Shown: positions 16,575 to 25,250 of the stretch, piece by piece | How positions within the stretch are numbered: position 1 is the first letter of the stretch | How the letters are laid out: each line of letters starts with the position of its first letter | NCBI RefSeq assembly: GCF_031085375.1 | Contig: NZ_JAVCWF010000001.1 | Coordinates: 1,922,001 to 1,986,000 of the forward strand | Origin: Lactiplantibacillus brownii | GTDB taxonomy: Bacteria; Bacillota; Bacilli; Lactobacillales; Lactobacillaceae | DNA length: 64,000 nucleotides | Direction: 5' to 3' | Program-made: the position numbers and the translations under genes | Notes under the pieces: model-generated | Databases searched by the model: none | What the model saw: the letters and a program-made list of their open reading frames with translations, nothing else | Told to the model about the DNA's origin: nothing

Positions 16575-17894
16575 TCACGCTCGCGTTTTAAAATAAGCCC
16601 GCACATCCGAAATGAAGTAAAGTGAGCCCGTCATCAATAGCACATCTTCACTCGACATCTCACTGGTGGCGGCCACTAACGCTGACTGCCAATCCTTAAA
16701 AATGGGGGCATCGTAGTGTGCTGGTAATTCGGCCGCCAACTCATGCGGGTCCGTCGCTTGGCGCTTAGGGTTCGGGCCAGCAAATTGCGTCAACAATAAG
16801 CGAACATTCGGCAACTTAGCCAGCGTTTGAATCATTTGCGCATGCTGCTTGTCAGCCAACACCGCAAAGATCAAATAAATCGTTTGCTGGCTAAAGCGTT
16901 CCTTAATCGTCGCTGCAAGCTCGGTCACTGCTGGCTCATTGTGCGCCCCATCAATCAAAATCAAAGGCTCCTGGTTCAACCGTTCCAAACGACCCGGCCA
17001 AGTGGTATTTGCCAAAGCTTGCCGCACATCACGCGCATTGACCGGTAGTTGCAACTGGCGGTGATAGGTTAAATAGGCGGCCAATGCGACCGCAGCATTA
17101 TCCACCTGGTAGTCGCCTAACAATGGTGTCGTTAGCTCTTTGAAGTGCTCCTGCTCACCATCGTAGTTAAACCGTTCTTGCCAACCTTGTGGCGGTAAAA
17201 GCTTGGTCTTAAACTCAACTCCCAATGTCTGTAAGCTCGCACCCTGCTTTTCAGCGGTTGCCACCATGACCGCCTGGGCCGCTGCGGGTAATTTTCCAAC
17301 GACAACAGGCACCTTGGGTTTAATAATCCCCGCTTTTTGCGTCGCAATGGCCGTTAGTGTGTCCCCTAAAATCTGCATATGATCGTAGCCAATCGTCGTG
17401 ATCGCACTCACCTTTGGCGTGAACACATTGGTCGAATCATACAGACCGCCTAAGCCAACTTCAATAATCGCAATATCGATCGGTTGGGTCGCAAAATACA
17501 AAAACATCATCGCAGTAATAATTTCAAATTCAGTCGGGCCACCCGTCGGCAATTCCGCATCCAATTTAGCTACAACTGGCTGAACCTGTTGGACCAACGT
17601 GACCAAATCAGCATCACTAATTGGTTCACCATCGACACTAATCCGCTCATTAAAACGCGTGATGAACGGCGACGTAAACGTCCCAACCGTCAAACCATCA
17701 GCCATGAATAATTCCCGTAAATTTGCAACGGTTGATCCTTTACCGTTCGTACCAGCAACGTGAATCCCGTTGATTTTAAGCTGGGGATCACCGAGTTCTT
17801 GCAAGAATCGCCGCATCCGGTCCAGCGTTGGTAGCTTTTTAAATTTTGTGCGGCCATGGATAAACGCCAAGGCCTGTGCATAATTCTCAATCAA
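16575..17894 (-). CDS. folC: Folylpolyglutamate synthase / dihydrofolate synthase
   Basis: Adds glutamate to folates (and possibly to dihydropteroate), ATP-dependent, in the cytoplasm. The 439-residue Mur-ligase-like protein has the P-loop GTNGKGS, the substrate segment FTSPFITRFNERI and the C-terminal DGAHNEPA motif. The start is TTG 17894 with GAGGAG upstream at 8 bases. It usually sits downstream of valS; here a composite repeat (17950-18368) has come between the two. Confidence 0.95.
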   Translation of the reverse strand: MIENYAQALAFIHGRTKFKKLPTLDRMRRFLQELGDPQLKINGIHVAGTNGKGSTVANLRELFMADGLTVGTFTSPFITRFNERISVDGEPISDADLVTLVQQVQPVVAKLDAELPTGGPTEFEIITAMMFLYFATQPIDIAIIEVGLGGLYDSTNVFTPKVSAITTIGYDHMQILGDTLTAIATQKAGIIKPKVPVVVGKLPAAAQAVMVATAEKQGASLQTLGVEFKTKLLPPQGWQERFNYDGEQEHFKELTTPLLGDYQVDNAAVALAAYLTYHRQLQLPVNARDVRQALANTTWPGRLERLNQEPLILIDGAHNEPAVTELAATIKERFSQQTIYLIFAVLADKQHAQMIQTLAKLPNVRLLLTQFAGPNPKRQATDPHELAAELPAHYDAPIFKDWQSALVAATSEMSSEDVLLMTGSLYFISDVRAYFKTRA

Positions 17895-17949
17895 ATGAAT
17901 CGCTCCTCTTTCAAACTTAGTGCGTTATAACTATCGTAATTTATTTATA

Positions 17950-18153
17950 ATAAGTCATTAATTGTCCGTCTCCGTGGACCTGCACGTTCGCTGTGAGGCA
18001 GACCTGCAGCCAAAAAGCGGTCTGCAGGGCGTTTTCAAGCCGAAGTTCACGTCTTAAAAGTCGGCCAAACACTAACCTGGGTAAAACCGCCCAGCTAAGT
18101 GTCTCGACACGGCAAACGTGCAAGTCCACTCCGACGTTAAATAGTGATTGTAA
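17950..18153 (+). repeat. Composite repeat copy A, module 2 (about 200 bp, hairpin-rich)
   Basis: Shares a continuous alignment with 49980-50183 (same orientation) and 34250-34449 (opposite orientation). Landmarks: the left end CCGTCTCCGT, a CTGCAG hairpin (CCTGCAG ... CTGCAGG), the segment ACGTCTTAAAAGTCGGCC, the hairpin ACACTAACCTGGG ... CCCAGCTAAGTGT, and the right end GTCCACTCCGACGTT. Left and right ends are imperfect inverted repeats. No coding capacity is credible. It lies between folC and valS. Confidence 0.85.
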
Positions 18154-18213
18154 CCTAGGCAATAATAAAGTCAGGACCTAACAAAAACCCGATTAAAATC
18201 AGAATCACTTATT

Positions 18214-18368
18214 AGCGCAGGGCGGGCTGGATGATGCTCAGTGGTGAAATTTTTCTTTGCTGGTGGGCTTTTCCAGCTTAGAAAAAGCCCGGCTTGTGAG
18301 ACCGTACTTTGGCTCACGAACGTGGCCACCACGTTCCAGCATCAATCCAGACCAACCGGAGCGGCAAA
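18214..18368 (+). repeat. Composite repeat copy A, module 1 (about 155 bp, cloverleaf-like)
   Basis: Matches 50250-50398 (same orientation) and 28467-28622 and 34027-34185 (opposite). It runs from AGCGCAGGGCGGGCTGG to CCAACCGGAGCGG. The ends pair with each other, and two internal hairpins follow (TTTTTCT...AGAAAAA enclosing CTGG...CCAG; TTGTGAG...CTCAC). The pairing supports a folded DNA or RNA element. The next 230 bp up to the valS terminator show nothing I can identify. Confidence 0.85.
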
Positions 18369-18606
18369 TCAAGCGGACACTCATAATTCTGAACGCGACA
18401 CCGCACTTAGCACTTACACCGTTAAACTTTTTAAATTCATCAAACCAAACTGTATTCGTTTTTAACCTAGTGTACGAACTTAATTTTAAGTCGTTTCAAT
18501 CAAGAGCCATTGATAGTCAAAACGTGCGATAAAATGTTGCGACCGCTGCCAACTATGCCGTCTTTTATCACACGTTAATAGTTTAACCTTTTTCAGCGTC
18601 AACGAC

Positions 18607-18645
18607 AAAAAAGTCTACCAAACCAACTGAGGTTCGATAGACTTT
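18607..18645 (-). terminator. Rho-independent terminator after valS
   Basis: Stem AAAGTCTA-C-AAC paired with GTT-GATAGACTTT, followed on the minus strand by a T run, 10 bases after the valS stop. Confidence 0.8.
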
Positions 18646-18654
18646 CTTGTTGAA

Positions 18655-21324
18655 TTAAGCTTGCGCTTTAATATCGATCAAACGTTGCTTTGTGGCAGCA
18701 AGTTTATTTTCATTATCAGCGAGCTTTTCTTTTTCACTAGCCACAACCGCTTCAGGCGCATTCGCAACAAAGCGTTCGTTGCCTAATTTCTTAGTGGCAC
18801 GCGTGACTTCACTTTCAAAGGTGGCTTGTTCCTTTTCAAGCTTTTTAATTTCTTCATTCAAATCAACCAATTCAGCTAGCGGAATATAAAGTTCGGCATC
18901 ACTGATCACTTGTGTCATGGCTAATTTTGGTGCTTCCACATCCGCGCCAATCGTTAACGTCTTAGGATGTGCAAACCGGTCAATATAATCTTCGTTAGTC
19001 TTGAAGACCGTCTGCAACCGGGTGCTATCCGTCTTGATCAACAAATCAACCGCAGATGACATCTTTGCGTTGGCCTCAGCCCGAATACTCCGAACCGCCG
19101 TGATCAATTCAATCAAGGACGCCATATCACTTTCGGCAGCCTGATTATCAAATTCAGCGTGTGCCACTGGATAGTCGGCCACAACTAATGATTTACCAAC
19201 ATGTGGCATCGATAACCAGATTTTTTCAGTGACAAATGGCATGATTGGATGAAGTAAACGTAAGGTTTGATCCAAAACGTAGGCCAAAACATTTTGCGTA
19301 TTGGCTTTAGCTTGAGCATCGTCACCGGTTAAAACGGCTTTACTCATTTCAATGTACCAGTCACAAAAATCATTCCAGATAAAGTTATACAAGGCCCGAC
19401 CAGCTTCACCAAAATCAAATTTTTCAAAGCAATCAGTCACTTGTTTAACCGTCGCATTCAAACGGCTCAAAATCCATTTGTCAGCTAGTGTCCAGTCAGC
19501 TTGTGCCGGTAAAGTTGGCTTGTCCATATCACCCAAGTTCATGATGACATAACGACTGGCATTCCAAATCTTATTGATAAAGTTCCAAGCGGCGTCCATT
19601 TTTGTATAACTGAAACGGACATCTTGACCCGCTGTGGACCCATTTGACAAGAACCAACGTAAGGCATCGGCACCGTATTTCTTGATAACATCCATTGGGT
19701 CAATCCCGTTACCTAAGGACTTGCTCATCTTACGACCTTGTTCATCACGAATTAAGCCATGCAACAAGACGTTCTTAAATGGGCGACGACCAGTAAATTC
19801 AAGGCTTTGGAACATCATCCGTGAAACCCAGAAGAAGATAATATCGTAACCGGTGACTAACGTATTGGTTGGGAAGTATCGCTTAAAGTCAGGGGCATCT
19901 TCATCTGGCCAACCCATTGTTGAAAATGGCCATAAGGCACTTGAGAACCAAGTATCTAAAACATCTGGATCTTGTTCCCAGTTTTCAATATCCTTAGGTG
20001 GCTCAACATCAACATAGGTTTCCCCAGTCTTTTTATTGTACCAAGCTGGAATTTGATGACCCCACCAAAGTTGACGTGAGATGACCCAGTCATGAACATT
20101 TTCCATCCATTGATTGAAGGTTTCTTCAAAACGTTCTGGTACGAAATTGACTTTATCGTCGCCTTTTTGGTTCTTCAAGGCTTGTTCCGCTAGCGGTTGC
20201 ATCTTAACGAACCATTGCGTCGACAAGCGTGCTTCAACTTGGACCCCAGTCCGTTCAGAATGCCCAACACTATGCACGATTGGATCAATCTTGATCATCA
20301 AGTCTTGGTCTTGTAAATCCTTAACCATGGCTTTACGTGCAGCAAAACGATCTAAGCCTTCATATTTACCAGCATTGGCATTCATTGAAGCATCTTCATT
20401 CATTGTGTTGATGCGTTTCAAGTCATGACGGTTACCAACTTTGAAGTCATTAGGGTCATGGGCTGGCGTAATTTTAACCATCCCAGTCCCAAATTCAGGA
20501 TCAACGTAAGCATCCGCGATAATCGGAATCTTTCGTTCAGCCAATGGCAGGATAACTTCTTTGCCAACGAGTTCCTTATAACGATCATCGCTAGGATTAA
20601 CGGCAACCGCCGTATCACCCATCATCGTTTCAGGACGGGTCGTGGCAATTTCAATATAATGCTTGCCATTGAACGTATAATTTTTGTCAGCGAATGGATA
20701 TTTGACGTGGTAAAAGGCACCCTTATCATCTTTATGGATAACTTCAATATCGGATAAAGCCGTCCGCGCTTGTGGGTCCCAGTTGATGATGTATTCGCCA
20801 CGATAAATTAAGCCTTTTTTATAAAGCGTGACAAAGACTTTCTTAACTGCATCAGACAACCCTTTATCCATCGTAAATCGTTCACGTGAATAATCTAAAG
20901 ACAAGCCCATTTTGGCCCATTGTTGTTTGATGATTGACGCATATTCGTCTTTCCAATCCCAAACTTGTTGGATGAATTTTTCACGACCTAAATCGTAACG
21001 ACTGATGCCTTGTTCACGAAGCTTAGCTTCAACCTTGGCTTGGGTTGCGATACCGGCATGATCCATCCCTGGTAACCAGAGCGTATCAAAGCCTTGCATC
21101 CGTTTTTGACGAATGATGATATCTTGTAGTGTCGTATCCCAAGCATGGCCTAAATGCAACTTACCTGTGACATTTGGCGGGGGCAAAACGATTGAATAAG
21201 GCTTAGCTTTTTTATTGCCCGAAGGCTTGAATAGATCTTCGTCCAACCAAGTTTGATACCGACCCTTTTCAACGGCGGTCGGATCATACTTTGTGGGCAT
21301 ATCAGTGGTTAAATCTTCTGACAT
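18655..21324 (-). CDS. valS: Valyl-tRNA synthetase
   Basis: Class I aminoacyl-tRNA synthetase charging tRNA-Val. The 889-residue protein has the HIGH-type motif in [15 protein letters not shown], the CP1 editing region, and KMSKS ([14 protein letters not shown]). It ends with a coiled-coil tRNA-binding arm ([17 protein letters not shown] region). ATG 21324 has AAAGGA. It is expressed from a T-box leader with a valine GTA specifier, so its mRNA rises when tRNA-Val is uncharged. Confidence 0.98.
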   Translation of the reverse strand: MSEDLTTDMPTKYDPTAVEKGRYQTWLDEDLFKPSGNKKAKPYSIVLPPPNVTGKLHLGHAWDTTLQDIIIRQKRMQGFDTLWLPGMDHAGIATQAKVEAKLREQGISRYDLGREKFIQQVWDWKDEYASIIKQQWAKMGLSLDYSRERFTMDKGLSDAVKKVFVTLYKKGLIYRGEYIINWDPQARTALSDIEVIHKDDKGAFYHVKYPFADKNYTFNGKHYIEIATTRPETMMGDTAVAVNPSDDRYKELVGKEVILPLAERKIPIIADAYVDPEFGTGMVKITPAHDPNDFKVGNRHDLKRINTMNEDASMNANAGKYEGLDRFAARKAMVKDLQDQDLMIKIDPIVHSVGHSERTGVQVEARLSTQWFVKMQPLAEQALKNQKGDDKVNFVPERFEETFNQWMENVHDWVISRQLWWGHQIPAWYNKKTGETYVDVEPPKDIENWEQDPDVLDTWFSSALWPFSTMGWPDEDAPDFKRYFPTNTLVTGYDIIFFWVSRMMFQSLEFTGRRPFKNVLLHGLIRDEQGRKMSKSLGNGIDPMDVIKKYGADALRWFLSNGSTAGQDVRFSYTKMDAAWNFINKIWNASRYVIMNLGDMDKPTLPAQADWTLADKWILSRLNATVKQVTDCFEKFDFGEAGRALYNFIWNDFCDWYIEMSKAVLTGDDAQAKANTQNVLAYVLDQTLRLLHPIMPFVTEKIWLSMPHVGKSLVVADYPVAHAEFDNQAAESDMASLIELITAVRSIRAEANAKMSSAVDLLIKTDSTRLQTVFKTNEDYIDRFAHPKTLTIGADVEAPKLAMTQVISDAELYIPLAELVDLNEEIKKLEKEQATFESEVTRATKKLGNERFVANAPEAVVASEKEKLADNENKLAATKQRLIDIKAQA

Positions 21325-21351
21325 ATCGGTACGTCCTTTCTATTTTTGGCA

Positions 21352-21733
21352 CGAAAAAAGTCCACCCATCCTAAATTAATTAGGACGAATAGACTTCGCG
21401 GTACCACCTAAATTTAAAGAGCGTTATTAGCGACGCTCAGCCACCGAGCATTGCCCAGCTAATCACAGCATGCGTTTTTGGCATGTTGTGACTAGCGTAG
21501 CAAGCACAGGTTGCTGTCGCTAATAGCGCGTTTCGGCAATTTAGCTTCGCCGCGCTACTCTTCACACTTAAACATTATTGTTAACGAACGGTGTATCCGT
21601 CCGGTCGACCCTACTACTATTTCAGGCCAACAGCTCGCAAGCTACTTTCATTCAAACTGACAACGAAAACTTACAGCCCCGTTTTCTTTCTGCAGATGTC
21701 ACTCAAAACTACTCTCTTGCTCATCGCTTGAAT
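21352..21733 (-). promoter_or_regulatory. T-box leader of valS, Val specifier (GTA)
   Basis: The minus-strand leader starts with Stem I: GCAAG-AG-AGTAG on the 5' side and GAAA-GTA-G-CTTGC on the 3' side. GTA (21643-21645) is therefore the specifier, matching the gene. The T-box core GGTGGTACCGCG (about 21397-21408) and a terminator (21354-21397, ending in six T) follow. The leader is long (about 380 bases) because a cruciform-like insert (21421-21529) sits before the antiterminator. Confidence 0.93.
21421..21529. repeat. Palindromic insert within the valS T-box leader
   Basis: Outer arms 21421-21434 and 21516-21529 pair over 14 bp with one mismatch (TATTAGCGAC/GTCGCTAATA core). Inside them a second stem pairs 21458-21473 with 21481-21496 (16 bp, two wobbles). 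This fold is not part of the T-box core as I know it. It may be an expanded Stem II/III or an inserted palindromic element. No second copy was seen in the window. Confidence 0.7.
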
Positions 21734-21739
21734 GTTCCT

Positions 21740-21768
21740 ATTGTAATCAATTTATAATCCGGCGTCAA
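21740..21768 (-). promoter_or_regulatory. valS promoter
   Basis: Minus strand: TTGACG (21763-21768), 17-bp spacer, TACAAT (21740-21745). The -35 starts 3 bp past the tpx stop codon. Confidence 0.75.
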
Positions 21769-21771
21769 TGC

Positions 21772-22266
21772 TTATTCAAATTGCTTCAACGCATCTAAAG
21801 CGGCCACGTAGTTTGGTTCATGCGTCATTTCAGGCACGATTTCGTGGTAAACCACTTTACCGGCAGCATCAACGACATAAATGGCCCGAGCTAACGTCCC
21901 ATTGTTTGGCAAGTATAAGTTAGTGGCATAGCCAAAGGAAAGTTCTTCATCGGAAACGACCGTCAAATTTTTGACGCCTTCCTTGGCACACCAGCCAGCC
22001 TGATCCGCAATCGAATTGTTAGAAACCGCCAAAAATTGAATATGTGGATATTGGTCGGCTTGTTGATTGAACTTTTTCGTTTGAATTGAGCAAACCCGAG
22101 TATCAATATCGGGCATCACACTAATCAACGCGGGCTTGCCTAAAATATCTTTGGTCTTGAGTTTCTTATCATGGGTCGTGAACACTTTGAACTTCGGCAA
22201 TTGGTCGCCATCCGTCAACGGTTCACCGACTAAATCTAACGGCTGATCATGAAATAATACTTGCAC
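21772..22266 (-). CDS. tpx: Thiol peroxidase (atypical 2-Cys peroxiredoxin, Tpx)
   Basis: Reduces hydrogen peroxide and organic peroxides using thioredoxin. The peroxidatic cysteine lies in SVMPDIDTRVCSIQT and the resolving cysteine in AGWCAKEGVKNL, the Tpx spacing. I choose the GTG at 22266, giving MQVLFHDQPLDL and 164 residues: GAAGGGG lies 8 bases upstream, while the GTG at 22275 falls on that site. It stands alone between the valS promoter and a 300-bp gap that holds the thiI terminator and a small palindrome (22306-22320). Confidence 0.93.
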   Translation of the reverse strand: MQVLFHDQPLDLVGEPLTDGDQLPKFKVFTTHDKKLKTKDILGKPALISVMPDIDTRVCSIQTKKFNQQADQYPHIQFLAVSNNSIADQAGWCAKEGVKNLTVVSDEELSFGYATNLYLPNNGTLARAIYVVDAAGKVVYHEIVPEMTHEPNYVAALDALKQFE

Positions 22267-22305
22267 AGCAAACACCCCTTCAATAACTTGATTAAGCTAA
22301 CGTTT

Positions 22306-22320
22306 ACTAGTTTAACTAGT
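22306..22320. promoter_or_regulatory. Palindrome in the tpx upstream region
   Basis: ACTAGTTTAACTAGT is a 6-bp inverted repeat with a 3-base centre, 40 bases before the tpx start. It lies inside the spacer of a possible weak promoter (TTGAAG, 17 bp, TAAACG). It could be an operator; no regulator is identifiable. Confidence 0.3.
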
Positions 22321-22466
22321 ATGCTTCAAATGTACCGCAAACTCCCGCCAGTCGCAAATAATAACTTTAGAATCGCCTCGATTTATCAAAACAACTGGAT
22401 ACTGATTAACCGTCTGCTTTTGCCGCCAGCGATTTGAGCGCTGAGCATGATTTTAAAATACGTTGT

Positions 22467-22506
22467 AAAAAAAACTCGTGTCAGCGAATGTGCTAACACG
22501 AGTTTG
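22467..22506 (-). terminator. Rho-independent terminator after thiI
   Basis: Stem AAACTCGTGT-AGC with GCT-ACACGAGTTT, one internal mismatch, 6-base loop, followed on the minus strand by eight T. It lies 67 bases past the thiI stop. Confidence 0.85.
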
Positions 22507-22572
22507 ATTGAGCGATAGTCATTTTTCAACACGCAACTTGTTTAGTTTGGTGCTTAATCGCATGCTGGTCGC

Positions 22573-23790
22573 TTACAATAGTTCTGCAAAGACTTCTTCT
22601 TGAGTGTTCATATAATTCTCGCCGGGCTTGATTTCAGTAATCTTAATCCCGTCCATGGCACGTTGCATTAATCCTTCCACGTCGATTCGTTCTTCGTAAG
22701 CACGAGAACGATCGAGTTTTGGATGTGTTTTAGGTGCTGGCGGCGCGAAAATTGTACAACAATCTTCGAATGGCATGATTGACAAGTTGTAGGTGTCAAT
22801 CTCTTCAGCAATCTTGATAATCTCGGTTTTATCCATTGAGATCACCGGCCGTAAAACTGGCAAAGCAGTGACGTCATTAATGGCAATCATACTATCCATC
22901 GTTTGTGACGCAACTTGTCCTAAAGATTCACCGTTAAAAATGGCTTTACCATGACGTTGGCGGGTCACAGCATCCATCAAGCGCATCATCAAACGGCGTT
23001 GTACCGTCATCAAATAGCCTTCTGGCACCTTTTCTTTGATTTCTTCTTGAATCTCGGTGAAAGGAATCTGAATGAATTTAACACTTCCAGAATAGCTCGC
23101 TAAAGTCGAGGCTAATTGTTTCGCCTTGGCGAGGGCCTGTTCACTAGTATATGGCGGACTGAAGAAATGAACCATTTCCATGTCAACGCCACGCTTCATG
23201 CCAAGATAACCCGCAACGGGCGAGTCAATCCCACCAGATAACATCAACATCCCTTTACCAGCGGTACCAACGGGTAATCCGCCAGCGCCTTGGATTGTCT
23301 CGGATGATAAGAAAATCCCGTTTGGACGAACTTCGACACGGATCACAATATCTGGTTGCTTCATTTTAACTTGGATGCCGTCAACGTGGTCCAAAATCTG
23401 ACCACCTAACATATCATTGATGGCATTCGTATCGTATTCAAAAGTATGATCAGAACGACGCGTATTTACTTTAAACGTCATCCCCGGTTCAAATTGTGCT
23501 TGAACCATTTCAATCGCCGTCTGATAAACTGCGGCCATATCCTGTGGCACCCGGATACTTGGTGAGAAGTTTTGAATTCCGAAAACCAATTTTAGCCGTC
23601 CCATGACCTTGGTGGCATCTTCACCGTTTAAGGCGATGTGCATCCGGTCACGATCCGCATGAACTTTGAGTTCCGGAAAATCGTGCAGCGCTTTGCGGAC
23701 GTTACGCCCTAAACTATCGATAAAATTACGTTTGTTTTTACCCTTAGTTGAGAGTTCGCCGTAACGCACCATTATTTCAGTGTATTGCAT
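22573..23790 (-). CDS. thiI: tRNA 4-thiouridine synthase ThiI
   Basis: ThiI adenylates U8 of tRNA and transfers sulfur to form 4-thiouridine; in some bacteria it also feeds thiamine thiazole synthesis. The 405-residue protein has an N-terminal ferredoxin-like/THUMP part (about 1-165) and the PP-loop [11 protein letters not shown]. It lacks the C-terminal rhodanese domain of the E. coli enzyme, as usual in Gram-positives; those rely on a dedicated cysteine desulfurase, here the adjacent upstream gene. ATG 23790 has GAAAGGA. It lies 17 bp after the desulfurase. Confidence 0.95.
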   Translation of the reverse strand: MQYTEIMVRYGELSTKGKNKRNFIDSLGRNVRKALHDFPELKVHADRDRMHIALNGEDATKVMGRLKLVFGIQNFSPSIRVPQDMAAVYQTAIEMVQAQFEPGMTFKVNTRRSDHTFEYDTNAINDMLGGQILDHVDGIQVKMKQPDIVIRVEVRPNGIFLSSETIQGAGGLPVGTAGKGMLMLSGGIDSPVAGYLGMKRGVDMEMVHFFSPPYTSEQALAKAKQLASTLASYSGSVKFIQIPFTEIQEEIKEKVPEGYLMTVQRRLMMRLMDAVTRQRHGKAIFNGESLGQVASQTMDSMIAINDVTALPVLRPVISMDKTEIIKIAEEIDTYNLSIMPFEDCCTIFAPPAPKTHPKLDRSRAYEERIDVEGLMQRAMDGIKITEIKPGENYMNTQEEVFAELL

Positions 23791-23807
23791 GAATTATTTC
23801 CTTTCAG

Positions 23808-24962
23808 TTAAGCGTCAGCATTTATTTTAGAAAATCGTTTATATAACTTATCAAAAACTTGATTAAACTCGTCAGCTTCGGCCAAAGTGTTGTGTTCATC
23901 CAAACTAATTCGAATGGCACTCGTGGCGACTGCTTCAGGGGTATGCATCGCCATTAATGTGCTGGAAGCCAGATGCTTCTTGGAAGAACAAGCACTCGTC
24001 GTTGAGAGATAAATGCCCTGATCTTCAAACGCATGGACGATGGTCTCACCACGAACCCCATTGATCGTAAAACACAAGATATGTGGCGCAAAACCAGTCG
24101 TCGGCTGACTAAAAATCGTGACTTTTGGAAAAGTTTTAATGTGATCATAAACGCGTTGCTTGATTGCGCGTTCACGAGCGACCTTTTCAGTCTCATCAGT
24201 CAATAACAATCGTAAGGCTTTCGCCATACCAGCGATTGCTGGTAAGTTTTCAGTCCCAGAACGCCAGTTGTTTTCTTGACCACCACCGGTCATTAATGGG
24301 GCTAATTTTCGACCTTGGCGCGCGTAAATGAAGCCAATACCGCGTGGCGCATGGAATTTGTGCCCGGAGAAGGTCACAAAATCCACCCGATCATTCATGA
24401 TCATGTCTTGGATGCCCTTACCGATCCCTTGAACAGCATCAATGTGGAAGTGAATTTTCGGATAAGCCTTCAATACCTCGGCCACTTCTGTCAATGGTTG
24501 AATCGTGCCAATTTCATTGTTGACCGCCATGACCGAAACCAAAATGGTGTCTGGCCGAATCGCGGCTTTCAAATCAGCGATTGAAATCCGGCCTTCTTTA
24601 TCAACGGGTAAGTAAGTCACGTCAAAGCCGAGCTCTTTGAGTTGTTCCATTGAATTATGAATAGCTGGATGTTCAACAGCCGTTGTAATCAGATGTTTCC
24701 CAAATGTCCGTTTTTCCATGGCTGTCCCTTTGACGACCCAATTGTCGCCTTCCGTACCGCCAGAAGTAAAAAAGATTTCATTAGGTTTCGCACCAATTAA
24801 ATCCGCAATTTGTTGGCGTGATTGTTCCAATAAATGGAACGCCGTCTCACCAAAATTATGCAAACTAGATGGGTTGCCCCAAACTTGTTGTGAGACTTTT
24901 GTGTAGGTCTCAAGTACTGATGGTGCAACTTTAGTTGTCGCACTATTGTCAAAATAAATCAT
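23808..24962 (-). CDS. Cysteine desulfurase (NifS/IscS-like, ThiI partner)
   Basis: A PLP enzyme that removes sulfur from cysteine as a protein persulfide. At 384 residues it has the N-terminal IYFDNSATTKVAPSV motif, the PLP lysine in FSGHKFHAPRGIGF and the active-site cysteine loop TSACSSKKHLAS. The fixed pairing with thiI (17-bp gap) matches Bacillus NifZ, which supplies ThiI for s4U. Iron-sulfur or thiamine roles are possible but not indicated. ATG 24962 follows GAAGG at 7 bases. Confidence 0.93.
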   Translation of the reverse strand: MIYFDNSATTKVAPSVLETYTKVSQQVWGNPSSLHNFGETAFHLLEQSRQQIADLIGAKPNEIFFTSGGTEGDNWVVKGTAMEKRTFGKHLITTAVEHPAIHNSMEQLKELGFDVTYLPVDKEGRISIADLKAAIRPDTILVSVMAVNNEIGTIQPLTEVAEVLKAYPKIHFHIDAVQGIGKGIQDMIMNDRVDFVTFSGHKFHAPRGIGFIYARQGRKLAPLMTGGGQENNWRSGTENLPAIAGMAKALRLLLTDETEKVARERAIKQRVYDHIKTFPKVTIFSQPTTGFAPHILCFTINGVRGETIVHAFEDQGIYLSTTSACSSKKHLASSTLMAMHTPEAVATSAIRISLDEHNTLAEADEFNQVFDKLYKRFSKINADA

Positions 24963-25030
24963 TCTAAAGCCTTCACTTTCCCTAAAAGTCGTGCTGGAAA
25001 CATTGGAGCTGTCATAAGTGTTAACTTGCC

Positions 25031-25070
25031 ACTCGAGTTGGCTAGATTACTGCCGGAACGTGGTAGCCAA
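25031..25070 (-). repeat. Probable decayed end of composite-repeat module 1
   Basis: The stretch ACTCGAGTTGGC ... GGAACGTGGTAGCCA resembles the outer end of module 1 (GCTCCGGTTGGC ... GGAACGTGGTGGCTA at 28471-28512) with a one-base length difference. The rest of the module is not recognisable. It sits in the 288-bp gap between the desulfurase and ezrA genes, which holds nothing else except the ezrA terminator. Confidence 0.35.
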
Positions 25071-25214
25071 CAGAGACAACCGATTATCAATTGAACTAAC
25101 TATGACTAGAACAACGCCTAAGCACTTACTTTCGATAAGAATTCTTTGCAATTATACCAAATAACCACTATGAAACAAGCCTTTTTGTTTCACAACACCC
25201 AAAATAGGCGAACA

Positions 25215-25240
25215 AAAAAGTTTGGGAATTCCCAAACTTT
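25215..25240 (-). terminator. Rho-independent terminator after ezrA
   Basis: A fully symmetrical stem AAAGTTTGGGAATTCCCAAA continuing to CTTT, followed on the minus strand by six T, 10 bases after the ezrA stop. Confidence 0.85.
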
Positions 25241-25250
25241 CAGTGGTCAG

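Noticed and set aside
16396..16578. Frame starting MTQMRNYLLDRG as the missing RadC N-terminus via frameshift
   Set aside because: The translated sequence has no RadC-like residues and runs in a different frame over the true N-terminus.
17941..18532. Open frames inside composite repeat A and the gap after it
   Set aside because: They fall in hairpin-rich repeats, lack ribosome-binding sites and are not kept between copies A, B, C and D.
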